From contig NZ_JACYVA010000009.1 in NCBI RefSeq assembly GCF_014842075.1, positions 62,001 to 126,000 of the forward strand: a stretch of 64,000 nt of DNA. The letters are read 5' to 3'. The stretch comes from Sphingomonas sp. CFBP 13720. Its GTDB lineage: Bacteria; Pseudomonadota; Alphaproteobacteria; Sphingomonadales; Sphingomonadaceae. Below, piece after piece: positions 51,796 to 61,512 of the stretch (its first letter is position 1; every line of letters begins with the position of its first letter). Below the pieces are notes generated by a model. It saw only the letters and a program-made list of their open reading frames with translations. It was not told the DNA's origin and searched no databases. Made by a program: the position numbers and the translations under genes.

Positions 51796-52806
51796 TCAGG
51801 CGCGATGGCTGCCATAGGAAGTGACCGTTTCGACCTCGCTGCGATCACCAAGAACAACGCCGATCCGCTCGTGCAGTCCCTGTGGCTGCACATCCAGGAT
51901 GCGATCCACACCGTTGGTAGCTGCCCCGCCTGCCTGCTCGATCAGGAAAGCCATCGGGTTGGCCTCGTACATCAGACGCAGGCGGGCTTTGCCTGCCGTC
52001 CGGTGATCGGCGGGGTAGAGGAAGATGCCGCCACGCTTCAGTATCCGATGCACCTCGGCGACCATCGAGGCGGTCCAGCGCATGTTGTACTCCTTGCCAC
52101 ACGGCCCGTTGGCACCCGCGAGACGCTCATCAATGTAACGTCGAACCGCAGGCGACCACTGCGCATGGCGCGCCATGTTGATGGCGAATTCGCAAGTACC
52201 GGCAGGCAGCTGCATCGGGCCGTCAGTCATTCGCCAGGAGCCGACCTCGCGGTCGAGGGTGAACTCGTAGACGCCGGTTCCAAGTGTGAGCACCAGGATC
52301 GTTTGCGGGCCATAGATCGCATAGCCAGCCGCGACCTGGCTAATGCCCGGTTGCATGAAGTCCCGTTCGACAATATCCCGCCCCGACGCCTCCGCGGGGG
52401 CCTTCAACACCGAGAAGATCGTGCCTACCGAAAGGTCCACGTCGATGTTGCTGGAGCCGTCGATGGGATCGAACAGTAGCAGATACTCGCCCTTGGGATA
52501 CCGGTTGGGTATACGATGAATCGTCTCCATTTCCTCGGACGCCATCGCGGCCAGATGACCGCCCCACTCGTTGGCTTCGAGCAGCAGTTCGTTGGCAATA
52601 ACATCCAGCTTCTTCTGGACCTCCCCCTGCACATTCTCGCTGCTGAGGCTGCCGAGAACTTCCCCCAGTGCTCCCTTGCCGACAGCATGGCTGATGGTCT
52701 TGCAGGCTCGCGCCACTGTCTCGATCAGGAGCCGCAACTCAGGTCTGAGAACGCCGGAGCGTCGCTGTTCCTCGATCATGAAGCGGGTAAGGGTGAGGCG
52801 TTTCAT
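51796..52806 (-). CDS. fbp: Fructose-1,6-bisphosphatase, class I
   Basis: 336 aa. It converts fructose-1,6-bisphosphate to fructose-6-phosphate in gluconeogenesis. The metal and substrate motifs are intact: [26 protein letters not shown], and GGIFLYPAD with [22 protein letters not shown] near the end. [20 protein letters not shown] is a strong family marker. Length fits the family. It stands alone; the ribosome site is weak. In style it is close to the betaproteobacterial Calvin-cycle-type enzymes, which could mean transfer, but this would need a tree. Confidence 0.93.
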   Translation of the reverse strand: MKRLTLTRFMIEEQRRSGVLRPELRLLIETVARACKTISHAVGKGALGEVLGSLSSENVQGEVQKKLDVIANELLLEANEWGGHLAAMASEEMETIHRIPNRYPKGEYLLLFDPIDGSSNIDVDLSVGTIFSVLKAPAEASGRDIVERDFMQPGISQVAAGYAIYGPQTILVLTLGTGVYEFTLDREVGSWRMTDGPMQLPAGTCEFAINMARHAQWSPAVRRYIDERLAGANGPCGKEYNMRWTASMVAEVHRILKRGGIFLYPADHRTAGKARLRLMYEANPMAFLIEQAGGAATNGVDRILDVQPQGLHERIGVVLGDRSEVETVTSYGSHRA

Positions 52807-53060
52807 TCAGTTGTCTCGCATCCTGCCGGGTTCTGTCAGGCTAACGTGGCACGGCGTTTCGGCTCGCGATAGCGTGCCGCAATAAGCCAACGTCCGCTGG
52901 CGGCCCGTCAATACGAAAACGGCTGCCATGATCGCCGTGAGCAACCCAGAGCTACCGTCGTGGAGCAAGTTCGCGACCAAACCTGCAAACCGCGACGACG
53001 TTCTGCTGACCAGGTTGTTCGAATAGGTGCCGGACAAGGTCGGGCTGGTGACAGGTTGGA

Positions 53061-54146
53061 TCAGGCGGGTTTGCGGCGTGGTGCAGAACGCGACCTGTCC
53101 CACATGAGGGCGGCGACAAAGGTCATACCAGCGGCTAACACGATCGCCAGGATATAGCTGCCGTATCCCAGTGAGAGCCGGGCCCACCCTATCGTGAGCG
53201 CGTAGGTCGCGAACACGCCGAATGCGAAGCAGTTGAGGCTGTGCCGGCCGATGACAGCCAAAAAGCGAAAGGGCGCAGTGCGGATGACAGGCTGTGCCAT
53301 CACCAGCAGGCCGGCGTAGAAAGCCAGAAGCAAGGCTGCGTGAACGATCCGGACGGGGCCTAAGCTGTCTCGGTCAGTCATAAGCCAGAAGAACGGTATG
53401 TAGCGGTGAGCAGCCACTACTTTGGCAGCGGCGGCCAACCCGACCAAAACACCTAGCGCGGCGGTCCACTTCCAACCCGACGGCCGTTCGAAGAAGCTGA
53501 ACAGCCGGACATGGGCGCGCTGCGCGCCGAGTACGAGTGGCATGAAGAAGATCAACTGCCATGCCAGAGGGTTGAAGTGCCAGACTGCTGCCTCATCCCA
53601 TAATTGCGCTGATTTGTTCACATGCGCCAGGAAATATATCGCTACGGCCACCCCTAGCATAAGCGTCGCGGACCGTTTGTATAGGAAAACCGCAACCGGG
53701 GCCGCAAGCAGAAGGATGATATAAAGGTGCAGAATATCAAGCAACCTTGGCGCGTCCACCAGCATCGCAAAACCAAGCAACGCTGACATTGGGTTAGCAA
53801 GCAGGGATTCCGCCCGCCAGTATGTTGCTTCTATGGGCTGCATAGGCACAATGAATGGCAGGACGCATAGCAGCAGTAGCCAGTTGTACAGGTACAGCGT
53901 GCCGGCCCGCTGGAGCAATCTGCGTTCCGGATCCGGTTTGCTGAGATACACCAGTCCGACCATGTAACCGGACAAAATTACGAATAGTTCGGCGGCCGAG
54001 GAGTATCCGTAGGCAGTGGGCGTAGGGACCGGTGCCCCCTCCAACCCATAGAACTGCATGGACTGCGTAACGTGGTTGATCACGATCGTGAGGATCGCGA
54101 CCCCGCGGACTATATCGATCCGTGCATCACGTACGCTGGTCGCCAT
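53061..54146 (-). CDS. OpgC-like membrane acyltransferase
   Basis: 361 aa with about ten hydrophobic helices. It opens DARIDIVRGVAILTIVINHVTQSM and continues SSAAELFVILSGYMVGLVY, the hallmarks of OpgC-type proteins, which add succinyl groups to periplasmic glucans; FMPLVLGAQRA fits too. ATG 54146 has AAAGGGA upstream; the frame is open 15 codons further. No other glucan genes are near, so the acceptor is unknown. Confidence 0.85.
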   Translation of the reverse strand: MATSVRDARIDIVRGVAILTIVINHVTQSMQFYGLEGAPVPTPTAYGYSSAAELFVILSGYMVGLVYLSKPDPERRLLQRAGTLYLYNWLLLLCVLPFIVPMQPIEATYWRAESLLANPMSALLGFAMLVDAPRLLDILHLYIILLLAAPVAVFLYKRSATLMLGVAVAIYFLAHVNKSAQLWDEAAVWHFNPLAWQLIFFMPLVLGAQRAHVRLFSFFERPSGWKWTAALGVLVGLAAAAKVVAAHRYIPFFWLMTDRDSLGPVRIVHAALLLAFYAGLLVMAQPVIRTAPFRFLAVIGRHSLNCFAFGVFATYALTIGWARLSLGYGSYILAIVLAAGMTFVAALMWDRSRSAPRRKPA

Positions 54147-54808
54147 GAGTCCCTTTCGCCCTTCGAACCGAAAAACGTGCTTTTGCCGCAACCAGGAACG
54201 GTACGCGGCCGCGCCTTCCTGTCAATGCTATGTGTTTGATAATACGCTATTTTGTTGGGGTGGAAGGAAGCCGTATGGGACTGGTACGTCTACTGAAGCA
54301 CCGAGATCATGCATGCGGTCCGAGCGACCATGCAGGTGGAAAGTTACGTTTGCGACGCTGAGCCGGGAACTGAAGATCGGTTCCGAGACGGTGGCGAAGT
54401 GGCACAGACGAGCGGTATCGCCTGCTGTCGAAAACTAAAAACCAATGCGCATTGTACAAAGAGGGGTTGGCGTCGGGCTGGCTGCAATTTCTGCCCTGCG
54501 CTACGATCCGCGTGGAAAAACTTTGCTGGCAATTGGTCTTTGACAGCCCTCTTGCCTACTCGGCATCGCGATATTGTTCGATTCAGCGCCGGTGTTTTCG
54601 AGCGTGCATCCGCAGTACCGATATCCGAATGGCTCAGACACTGACATTCGCGAGTTGCCTCTCGCTTCTCAACATCGGACGTTCGTTCACTTCGTGGGAG
54701 GAGCTTCCGGTCGATTGGGCAGGTCAAGCCGGATCTATGATGATTGGGCTAAAAGATCGGCAACCTTAGTCGTTTACCGGTTCGACAGGGGCAGGCAGGG
54801 GCGGTGTG
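54147..54808. other. 662-base region with only a transposase remnant
   Basis: Around 54274-54437 a frame contains ATLSRELKIGSETVAKWHRRA, which resembles the N-terminal helix-turn-helix of IS481-type transposases, in a frame without the usual beginning. The rest (54440-54808) shows no gene. The stretch looks like a scrap region between the OpgC-like gene and the ctrA fragment. Confidence 0.4.
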
Positions 54809-55160
54809 ATGCGGGTTGTGCTGATCGAGGACGAGCCGCTTCACAGCCAGGGCCATTGAGCTGATGCTCGGCACGGAAGGGTTCAACGTCTACACTACGG
54901 ACCTTGGCGAGGAGGGCGTGGATCTCGGCAAGCTCTACGACTACGACATCATCCTTCTCGATCTGAACCTGCCCGACATGCACGGCTACGACGTGTTGAA
55001 GAAGCTGAGGGTTGGCCGCATCACCACGCCGGTGATGATCCTGTCGGGGGATAGCCATAGGGACAGCAAGGTCCGTTCGCTCGGCTTGGCGCAGACGACT
55101 ACGTGACCAAACCGTTTCATCGCGAGGAGCTGGTTGCACGCATTCAGGCGGTCGCTCGTC
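54809..55160 (+). pseudogene. Truncated, frameshifted ctrA-like response regulator fragment
   Basis: The frames together give [10 protein letters not shown], then [48 protein letters not shown] and [20 protein letters not shown]: a CtrA receiver domain with its phosphorylated Asp in LLDLNLPD and the Lys in TKPF. One frame error lies near 54850 and another near 55091. The DNA-binding half is missing: the sequence is cut at 55160 by the IS6 element. It cannot be a working regulator, and a full ctrA must exist elsewhere. Confidence 0.85.
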
Positions 55161-56003
55161 GGGGTGCTGTCAGTCTAACGCGAACCGCTCTCTGCACGGT
55201 GCAGGTCGGTCTATGAGGGTAGGGGCTAGCTCGCAATGAGCTGCCACTCTGCCAGGGCGGCAGAGCGGCGTTCCCTGTAGGTCTGGCGATCGACGAGATG
55301 GCGCTCGAGGTTGAAGTGATTGTGCACGTTGGCATGTACCGAAGCGAACTTCTGTAACGAGCTCATTCGCCTGAACCGAAGCATGGCCCGCTCCCTTCTT
55401 CGGAACGGCAGGTGGCTGTTCTCCACCCGATTGTTCGCCCAGCGGCCGATTTCCTGCTTCTCGGTATTACCCAGTTCCTTCATCGCGGCCCGGTATGAGC
55501 GCAGGCCGTCGGTCGTAATTGCCTCGGGCAAACCATGGCGCTTCATAGCCTTCTTCATGAAGGTAGGCGCTGCGTCCTTGTCGCGTGTCTTCGTGATGTA
55601 GCTCTCGAGGATCTCACCCTCGTGGTCGACGGCATGCCAGAGGTAGACCATCTGACCGTTGAGCTTCACTTACATCTCGTCGAGGTGCCAGCGCCAGTGA
55701 CGGAAGCCGCGCATCCGCGACATGCGCTGACGCCGGATGTCCCCTGCGAACATCGGACCAAACCTGTTCCACCACATCCGCACCGTCTCATGGCAGATGT
55801 CGATGCCACGCTCGAACAGCAGGTCCTCGACATTCCGCAGCGACAGCGGGAAGCGCACGTACATCATGACAACCAGCCGGATCACCTCAGGTGACGAGTT
55901 GAACCGGCGGAACGGGCTGGGCGGCTTGGCTCGTGATCGTCGGTTCATGGCTGTGCGTTATCGCACGTCGAACAGTCCTGCCACGTTAGTCTGGCAGAGC
56001 CCC
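55161..56003 (-). mobile_element. IS6-type insertion sequence, right copy
   Basis: 843 bases with ends GGGGTGCTGTCAG and (read inward) GGGGCTCTGCCAG. It is similar to the left copy (28346-29184) and has the same orientation. It interrupts the ctrA fragment on its left. The right end lies about 125 bases before the next TonB receptor start. No eight-base target duplication is visible. Confidence 0.85.
55226..55948 (-). pseudogene. IS6-family transposase with one internal stop
   Basis: Reading from 55948, MNRRSRAKPPSPFRRF to HWRWHLDEM is followed by TAA (55670-55672) where the left copy has TAC (Tyr in DEMYVKLNGQ). After it the frame is intact to LAEWQLIAS. All catalytic residues (D in LDEM, D in TTDGLRSY, E in NRVENSHLPFRRRERAM) are present, so this is a single-mutation loss, younger than the decay of the left copy. 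Confidence 0.88.
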
Positions 56004-56127
56004 TCGTGGCATTTATGTGACACCCGAGCGTTTAGTAGGCAGAGCCTACATTTCCCACTTGCCGCATTTAGATAAAAATACTCGTATATGGAGAAGCCAT
56101 AGGCGGCTGGAAAAACGGGGAAATCTT

Positions 56128-59100
56128 GTGAAACTGCCACATTTGTATGTGGCCACGGCTCTGGCGCCGCTGGCTATCGCTATTGCTTTGCCTGCGTCCG
56201 CGCAGACGACCGCCACCGATACGCAGACGAGCCCGGCGCCCGATCCGACCCAGGTCCCGAGCGACGCACAGAACCCACAGTCGCCGAACTCCGACGATAA
56301 CACCACGTCGGCAGGCGGCGACATCGTCGTCACCGGTTCGCGCATCCGCCGCGACGAATTTTCGGTAGCGGAGCCAATCACCGTAATTGGTCGCGACGAG
56401 ATCACGCAGGCTGGTTTTGCCAGCGTCGGTGATGCGCTGCAAAGCAACGCGGTGGCGCAGGGAGCGTCGCAGATCAACAGCGCGTACGGCGGCTTCGTGA
56501 CCGACGGCGGGACCGGCGCCAACACGCTCGGGCTGCGCGGCCTCGGACCCAACCGTACGCTGATCCTGCTGAACGGCCGGCGGCTCGCGCCAGGCGGTAC
56601 CCGCGGCTCGCTCTTGGCTGCCGATCTCAACGTTCTGCCCAACGCCATCGTCGAGCGTATCGAGGTTCTGAAGGCAGGTGCGTCGTCAGTCTACGGTTCC
56701 GACGCCGTCGCCGGCGTGGTGAACATCATCACCGACCGGAAGCTGAACGGGCTACAGCTCAATTTTCAGGTCAACGTCCCCGAAGTCGGTGCGGGCATCG
56801 ACCGCCGCGCCAGCGCCAGCTTCGGCTTCAATAACGACCGCCTCAGCGTCATCGGATCGGCCGAATATCGCAAGCGCGATGTCCTCTCCCGCAATGACGT
56901 GCCGTTTTTCGGTTGCCCGATCGGTGGTTTCCTGGACGGCGAAGGCTCGGCGTTCGGTTCGGGTGACAACTTCTCGCCGGATGATCCCCGCGCGTGCTTC
57001 ACGCTCGACAATGGTGGCGTAACGATCAACACGCTCGGCCTGCCTACGCGCGACGCGATCGGGCGGACCAGCGGTGTCGTCGGCCGGTTCAACCGGTTCG
57101 TGCCCGCACCGGGCGTGACCACGGGACCGTTTCCCGGCTATCTCGGCGTCGGTAACTACGACCGTGACACGTTCGATCCGCGGCAGGAAGAAGAGCCGCT
57201 TATCAGCGCGACGGAAATCTACACCGGCTATCTCGCGGCCACCTACAAGCTGCAGATGCTCGGCGACGCCGAAGTCTACGGCGAGCTTCTCGCGACCCGC
57301 CGTAAATCGTCCGCGCCGCTCTACCGCCAGCTTTCGCTCGATTATCTCCAGGGCAGCCCGCTGCTCCCCGAGGCGATTCGCAACGGGTTGTTCGCCAATC
57401 CGACGGTGACGTCGAGTGGCCGCAATATCGCCGCGCGTGCCTTCATCGGCTATGGCCTGACGACGGCTGATCAGAAAGTGGACTATGTCCGTGCATCGGG
57501 CGGCATTCGCGGCGACTTCTTCTTCCCGGACTGGCGCTATGACGCCTATGTCGGCAAGTCGTTCAACGACGGGACCTATGGATCCGAATCGTTCCTGACC
57601 GACCGGCTTGCGAATTCGCTGAACGTCGTCGCAAACGGCAACGGCACGTTCAGCTGCGCGAGCGCCGCCGCCAACCCGACATGCGTCGTCGCTCCGTTCC
57701 TGACGGCAGCTGTGATCGGCGGCGAACTTCCGACCGCGTTCCGCAACTACATCGTCCAGAACACGATCGGGCAGACCCGTTTCCGCGAGACGACCTATGC
57801 GTTCAACATCGACGGTCCGCTGGTCCACCTGCCGGCCGGCGACGTCCAGGTCGCCTTGGGTGTCGAACATCGCCGGCAGAGCATCGACGATCAGCCCGAC
57901 CTGAACTCGGTGAACGGTAACCTGTTCGGCCTGACAGCTGCGACGCCGACGGTCGGCAAGGATAACGTCAAGGAAGGCTTCGGCGAAATCTACGTGCCGA
58001 TCTTCGAAGACCAGCCGTTCTTCTATCGCCTCAACCTCACCGGCTCGGCCCGCTACACCGACTATGCCTCCTACGGATCGGACGTGACGTACAAGGTTGC
58101 GGGTGAATGGGAACCGTTCCGTGGGATCGGCATCCGTGGCAGCTATGGCACGTCCTACCGTGCGCCGGCGCTGGCCGAGCAGTTCCTTGGCGCTACCAGC
58201 GGCTTCCTCGGCGCCAACAGCGATCCGTGCAGCGCCTTGCCCGTGGCGGGCGAACAATCTCCCAACCAGCAGATCATCGCGCGCAACTGCGCGTCGATCG
58301 GCCTGCCGGCGGACTTCGAGCAGCGCAGCGGCATCACGTCGTTCCGAGTGGGCGGTGCCGAAGCCGGGCTGAGCGCAGAAACGTCGACCAACTGGACGAT
58401 CGGTGCGGTGGTACGTCCGCGTCTGCCGGAAGCGATCGGTCAGTTGTCACTGTCGCTCGACTATTTCGACGTCAAAGTCGACAATGGCGTCTCGGATCTT
58501 AGCGGAACGACTATTCTCCAGCGCTGCTATGGCAATGCGAACTTCAACGCGACTGAAGGCTTCTGTCGCTTCGTCCAGCGCGACACCAATCAGGCGTTGA
58601 CGGTGACGAGCAGCTTCGTCAATTTGTCGGAGAACATCGTCAAGGGCTTCGAGTTCAACGGGCGTTACGCTCGCGAACTCCTCGGCGGACGGTTTATCCT
58701 GAACGCTAACGTCACCAAATATACCGAACAGTCCACCCGTCTCTTCCCCGAAGAATTCTTGACGGATTCGAACGGCATCATCACATCCCCAGACTGGGTC
58801 GGCAACTTCGACGCAACGTTCAACATCGAGCCGGTCACGATCCGCTATGGTCTGGACTGGACGGACGGCGATCGTAATCGGACATACGATTATTTCGCGT
58901 TCGACAATCTGACCGGAATCAGCGATCCGGAACTGGTCCAAAGCTACCGCGACAGTTATTACCTGGAAGCAAGCAACTACTTCCTCCACTCCCTGTCGGT
59001 GCAATTCAACGTGCAGAAGCAGTACCAGTTCACGTTGGGCGTCCGCAACCTGCTCGACACCAAGCCACCGAGGATCAGTGCGGTCGGGTTCACGACCGTT

Positions 59101-59175
59101 GGGAACGCCCCGCTCTACTCCGGATATGATTATGTCGGGCGTCAATTCTTCGCCAACGCGAACATCAAATTTTGA
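56128..59175 (+). CDS. TonB-dependent outer membrane receptor
   Basis: 1015 aa. A signal peptide (APLAIAIALPASA-QT) is followed by a Pro/Thr-rich stretch, a TonB-box-like DIVVTGSRIRRDEF, a plug with FASVGDALQSNAVAQGASQI and LRGLGPNRTLILLNGRRLAP, and a large barrel ending FFANANIKF. The start is GTG 56128, set by a GGGGAAAT site; the frame is open to 56017. A strong terminator follows, so it is a single-gene unit. It lies between an IS6 copy and the hut genes; a histidine role is possible but not shown. Confidence 0.92.
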   Translation: MKLPHLYVATALAPLAIAIALPASAQTTATDTQTSPAPDPTQVPSDAQNPQSPNSDDNTTSAGGDIVVTGSRIRRDEFSVAEPITVIGRDEITQAGFASVGDALQSNAVAQGASQINSAYGGFVTDGGTGANTLGLRGLGPNRTLILLNGRRLAPGGTRGSLLAADLNVLPNAIVERIEVLKAGASSVYGSDAVAGVVNIITDRKLNGLQLNFQVNVPEVGAGIDRRASASFGFNNDRLSVIGSAEYRKRDVLSRNDVPFFGCPIGGFLDGEGSAFGSGDNFSPDDPRACFTLDNGGVTINTLGLPTRDAIGRTSGVVGRFNRFVPAPGVTTGPFPGYLGVGNYDRDTFDPRQEEEPLISATEIYTGYLAATYKLQMLGDAEVYGELLATRRKSSAPLYRQLSLDYLQGSPLLPEAIRNGLFANPTVTSSGRNIAARAFIGYGLTTADQKVDYVRASGGIRGDFFFPDWRYDAYVGKSFNDGTYGSESFLTDRLANSLNVVANGNGTFSCASAAANPTCVVAPFLTAAVIGGELPTAFRNYIVQNTIGQTRFRETTYAFNIDGPLVHLPAGDVQVALGVEHRRQSIDDQPDLNSVNGNLFGLTAATPTVGKDNVKEGFGEIYVPIFEDQPFFYRLNLTGSARYTDYASYGSDVTYKVAGEWEPFRGIGIRGSYGTSYRAPALAEQFLGATSGFLGANSDPCSALPVAGEQSPNQQIIARNCASIGLPADFEQRSGITSFRVGGAEAGLSAETSTNWTIGAVVRPRLPEAIGQLSLSLDYFDVKVDNGVSDLSGTTILQRCYGNANFNATEGFCRFVQRDTNQALTVTSSFVNLSENIVKGFEFNGRYARELLGGRFILNANVTKYTEQSTRLFPEEFLTDSNGIITSPDWVGNFDATFNIEPVTIRYGLDWTDGDRNRTYDYFAFDNLTGISDPELVQSYRDSYYLEASNYFLHSLSVQFNVQKQYQFTLGVRNLLDTKPPRISAVGFTTVGNAPLYSGYDYVGRQFFANANIKF

Positions 59176-59182
59176 TGATATG

Positions 59183-59212
59183 GAAGGCCCCGAGCAATCG
59201 GGGCCTTCTGAT
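59183..59212 (+). terminator. Intrinsic terminator of the TonB receptor gene
   Basis: GAAGGCCCCGA and TCGGGGCCTTC pair perfectly (11 bp) across a GCAA loop, eight bases after the stop, followed by TGATT. Confidence 0.85.
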
Positions 59213-59366
59213 TAAAGTAACATCGAACTCACTTACGCCGAGCCGTTAAGGTCAACGGAGGTTAATCTTGGTGTCGACCGTGCGGTCGCGATCAGCGCGT
59301 AGGATGGACAAACGATTAAATCACTCGCCAACAGCACAAATCTAACAGTTCTGAATCCGTTAGTGC

Positions 59367-60089
59367 TTACCCGTCCGGGTTCATTCCGGCAAAGCGCGCT
59401 ACCAAGGAGAATCCCGATGCAGGGAAAACCTGTCGAACCGACGTAATTGGAACACCTGCCCGCCAAGTATGGCGTTCCAGCATGAGGCAGGCGCTGTCCA
59501 CACCGATGTTCAGAAGGTCGCCGTCCGCTTCCGCCAGTCGGGCGCCGATACGGTTCTCTGCCTCAGTCCAAGGAACGTTAGACAGTAGCCAGCTTCCTGG
59601 AGGAACGATGCCAAAATCCACGTCCTCGGCAGCCGGAACTTCTGACAGGTTGATTGAGCGACGCTCAGTTGCGAATGGGCGGTTGTCGGCTAGATGTCGA
59701 CAGGACAGCCGTAGCAACCGTGTTCCTAGTTCAAAAGGCGGTTCAGCGCTGCTCGTCAGTTCGTGGACGTGACGTTCGATAAGTTCAAGCGTGTAGATCG
59801 CTCCGTTTTTCTGAATCTCTGCGCGGATGTCAGGTATTGCCAGAGCGGCCATATCAACATGCTGCGGTGCAACGAATGACCCGGCTCGGCGGCGGCGCTG
59901 GATCAAGCCTGCACCTGCGAGTGACGACAGCGCTTTGCTCACTGTCATGCGTGAGCAGGAATATTCTACCATCAACTCGTGTTCGAAGGGGATGCGGTCT
60001 CCAGGTTTCCATTCGCCGGACAATATGCGCCGTTCGACGTCGCTCCGAATGCGGCTGTGCAACGAAGTAGCTTGGCCGAAGTCAACCAT
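59367..60089 (-). CDS. hutC: Histidine utilisation repressor HutC (GntR family)
   Basis: 240 aa. The N-terminal winged helix (SDVERRILSGEWKPGDRIPFEHELM, CSRMTVSKALSSLAGAGLI) binds DNA; the C-terminal UTRA domain senses urocanate (VDFGIVPPGSWLLSNVPWTEAEN is typical of HutC). It should repress the hut genes until histidine is degraded to urocanate. The start overlaps the hutF stop by eight bases, so it is autoregulated with hutF. Confidence 0.9.
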   Translation of the reverse strand: MVDFGQATSLHSRIRSDVERRILSGEWKPGDRIPFEHELMVEYSCSRMTVSKALSSLAGAGLIQRRRRAGSFVAPQHVDMAALAIPDIRAEIQKNGAIYTLELIERHVHELTSSAEPPFELGTRLLRLSCRHLADNRPFATERRSINLSEVPAAEDVDFGIVPPGSWLLSNVPWTEAENRIGARLAEADGDLLNIGVDSACLMLERHTWRAGVPITSVRQVFPASGFSLVARFAGMNPDG

Positions 60090-61437
60090 CCTTCATCAGC
60101 TGCTTCATAGCGTCTCCATACCGGGTTTCGACCACGTGCCTAGCGCGGTGCCGCCCACCTTCTACTACAAGTGTCCCGCGCCGCCACACGCAGTCGATGC
60201 TTCCGCGTGCAAAAATCCATGCGTCGAGCAATGCGTCGCCTGACCGTCCGACAACCTCTGGCAAGGCCACATTCAACGATAGCAAATCGGCTGGTCGTCC
60301 TACGCAGATCGTGCTTGGGCCTGTCCCTAGTGCGTTCGCTCCGCCATTAAGTGCGCCGTCGAACAGGGTCCGGCCGGTCGAGCTATGTGGTCGCGCCATC
60401 ACGTTACGCGCTTGGTGCGTCAGGCGCTGACCATATTCCAGCAGTCGCAACTCTTCCGCGACGTCGATCCGCACGTTCGAATCCGAACCGATACCGAAGG
60501 TGCCGCCTTCGGCCATGAAGGCGGCAGCAGGAAAGACGCCATCGCCCAGATTGGCCTCGGTAATTGGGCAAAGCCCTACGGTCGCGCCAGAGCGCGCTAT
60601 CTGCGATCGTTCCGTCGCGTCAACATGGGTTGCATGGACGAGGCACCAACGTGGACCAACATCGGCATGAGCAAATAGCCATTCCACGGGGCGCTGGCCG
60701 CTCCAAGCGATGCAGTCGCGTACTTCCTGTTGCTGTTCGGCGATGTGGATGTGGATCGGGGCAGCGGGACGCATCTCCATCAGTAGCGACAAGTGTTCCG
60801 CTCCCACGGCACGCAGGCTGTGCGGAGCGATGCCTACGATCGCGTCGGGCAAGTCGGCGACCGCCGCCTCGCTGTCTTCCAGCAGGCGCAAGTAGCTGTC
60901 GGGCGTCGATACAAACCTGCGTTGAAGCGGGCTTGGTAATACCCCACCAAAGCCACTTGCAGCATAGAACACCGGCAACAGCGTTAGCCCAATGCCGGTT
61001 GCCGCGGCTGCCGCTACAATGCCGCGCGCCATAGCTGCCGGGGCGGCGTGAGCTGCGCCATCGCGTTGATGATGGACGTAATGGAACTCCCCGACACGGG
61101 TAAAGCCGGCTTCCAGCATTTCGACATAGGCCAGCGCGGCGATGGCGGCCAAGCTGTCCGGGTCCACACGGGCAGCGAAGCGGTACATCCATTCGCGCCA
61201 CGTCCAAAAGCTGTCGGCATCCGGCCCCCGCCGTTCGGTTAGCCCCGCCATTGCCCGCTGAAACGCATGGCTGTGCAGGTTCGGCATTCCCGGCATGCCG
61301 ACGCCGTACCGGCGTGCGCTGTCCGGCGCGACATTAACCTGTACGTCCGCGATTAGCCCATCCGATCCGATCGCGACCGCGACACGTTCGGCCCACCCTT
61401 CCGGCAGCAGTGCGTGTTCGAACCAGATGCTCTGCAT
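60082..61437 (-). CDS. hutF: Formimidoylglutamate deiminase
   Basis: 451 aa amidohydrolase. It converts N-formimidoyl-glutamate to N-formylglutamate in the five-step histidine pathway. Family features: WFEHALLPEGWAE start, metal-binding NLHSHAFQRAMAGL, HIHIAEQQQEV, CLVHATHVD, GTFGIGSDSNV. GGGAGG precedes the ATG. Divergent from hutI across 75 bases; co-transcribed with hutC. Confidence 0.93.
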   Translation of the reverse strand: MQSIWFEHALLPEGWAERVAVAIGSDGLIADVQVNVAPDSARRYGVGMPGMPNLHSHAFQRAMAGLTERRGPDADSFWTWREWMYRFAARVDPDSLAAIAALAYVEMLEAGFTRVGEFHYVHHQRDGAAHAAPAAMARGIVAAAAATGIGLTLLPVFYAASGFGGVLPSPLQRRFVSTPDSYLRLLEDSEAAVADLPDAIVGIAPHSLRAVGAEHLSLLMEMRPAAPIHIHIAEQQQEVRDCIAWSGQRPVEWLFAHADVGPRWCLVHATHVDATERSQIARSGATVGLCPITEANLGDGVFPAAAFMAEGGTFGIGSDSNVRIDVAEELRLLEYGQRLTHQARNVMARPHSSTGRTLFDGALNGGANALGTGPSTICVGRPADLLSLNVALPEVVGRSGDALLDAWIFARGSIDCVWRRGTLVVEGGRHRARHVVETRYGDAMKQLMKDG

Positions 61438-61472
61438 ATTGTGCCTCCCGAATTGTCTTGCCCTACCTCAAA

Positions 61473-61482
61473 TGTATAGACA
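61473..61482. promoter_or_regulatory. Candidate HutC operator
   Basis: TGTATAGACA (within AATGTATAGACATA) is a near palindrome of the TGTNTANACA form bound by HutC-type GntR repressors. It lies in the 75-base promoter between hutF and hutI, so one dimer could control both directions. Confidence 0.6.
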
Positions 61483-61512
61483 TAAAAAGGTCGAACTGTT
61501 CAGGAATTCATT

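Noticed and set aside
54452..54769. 105-codon plus-strand frame
   Set aside because: Cysteine- and serine-rich translation without family character, in a scrap region next to mobile DNA.
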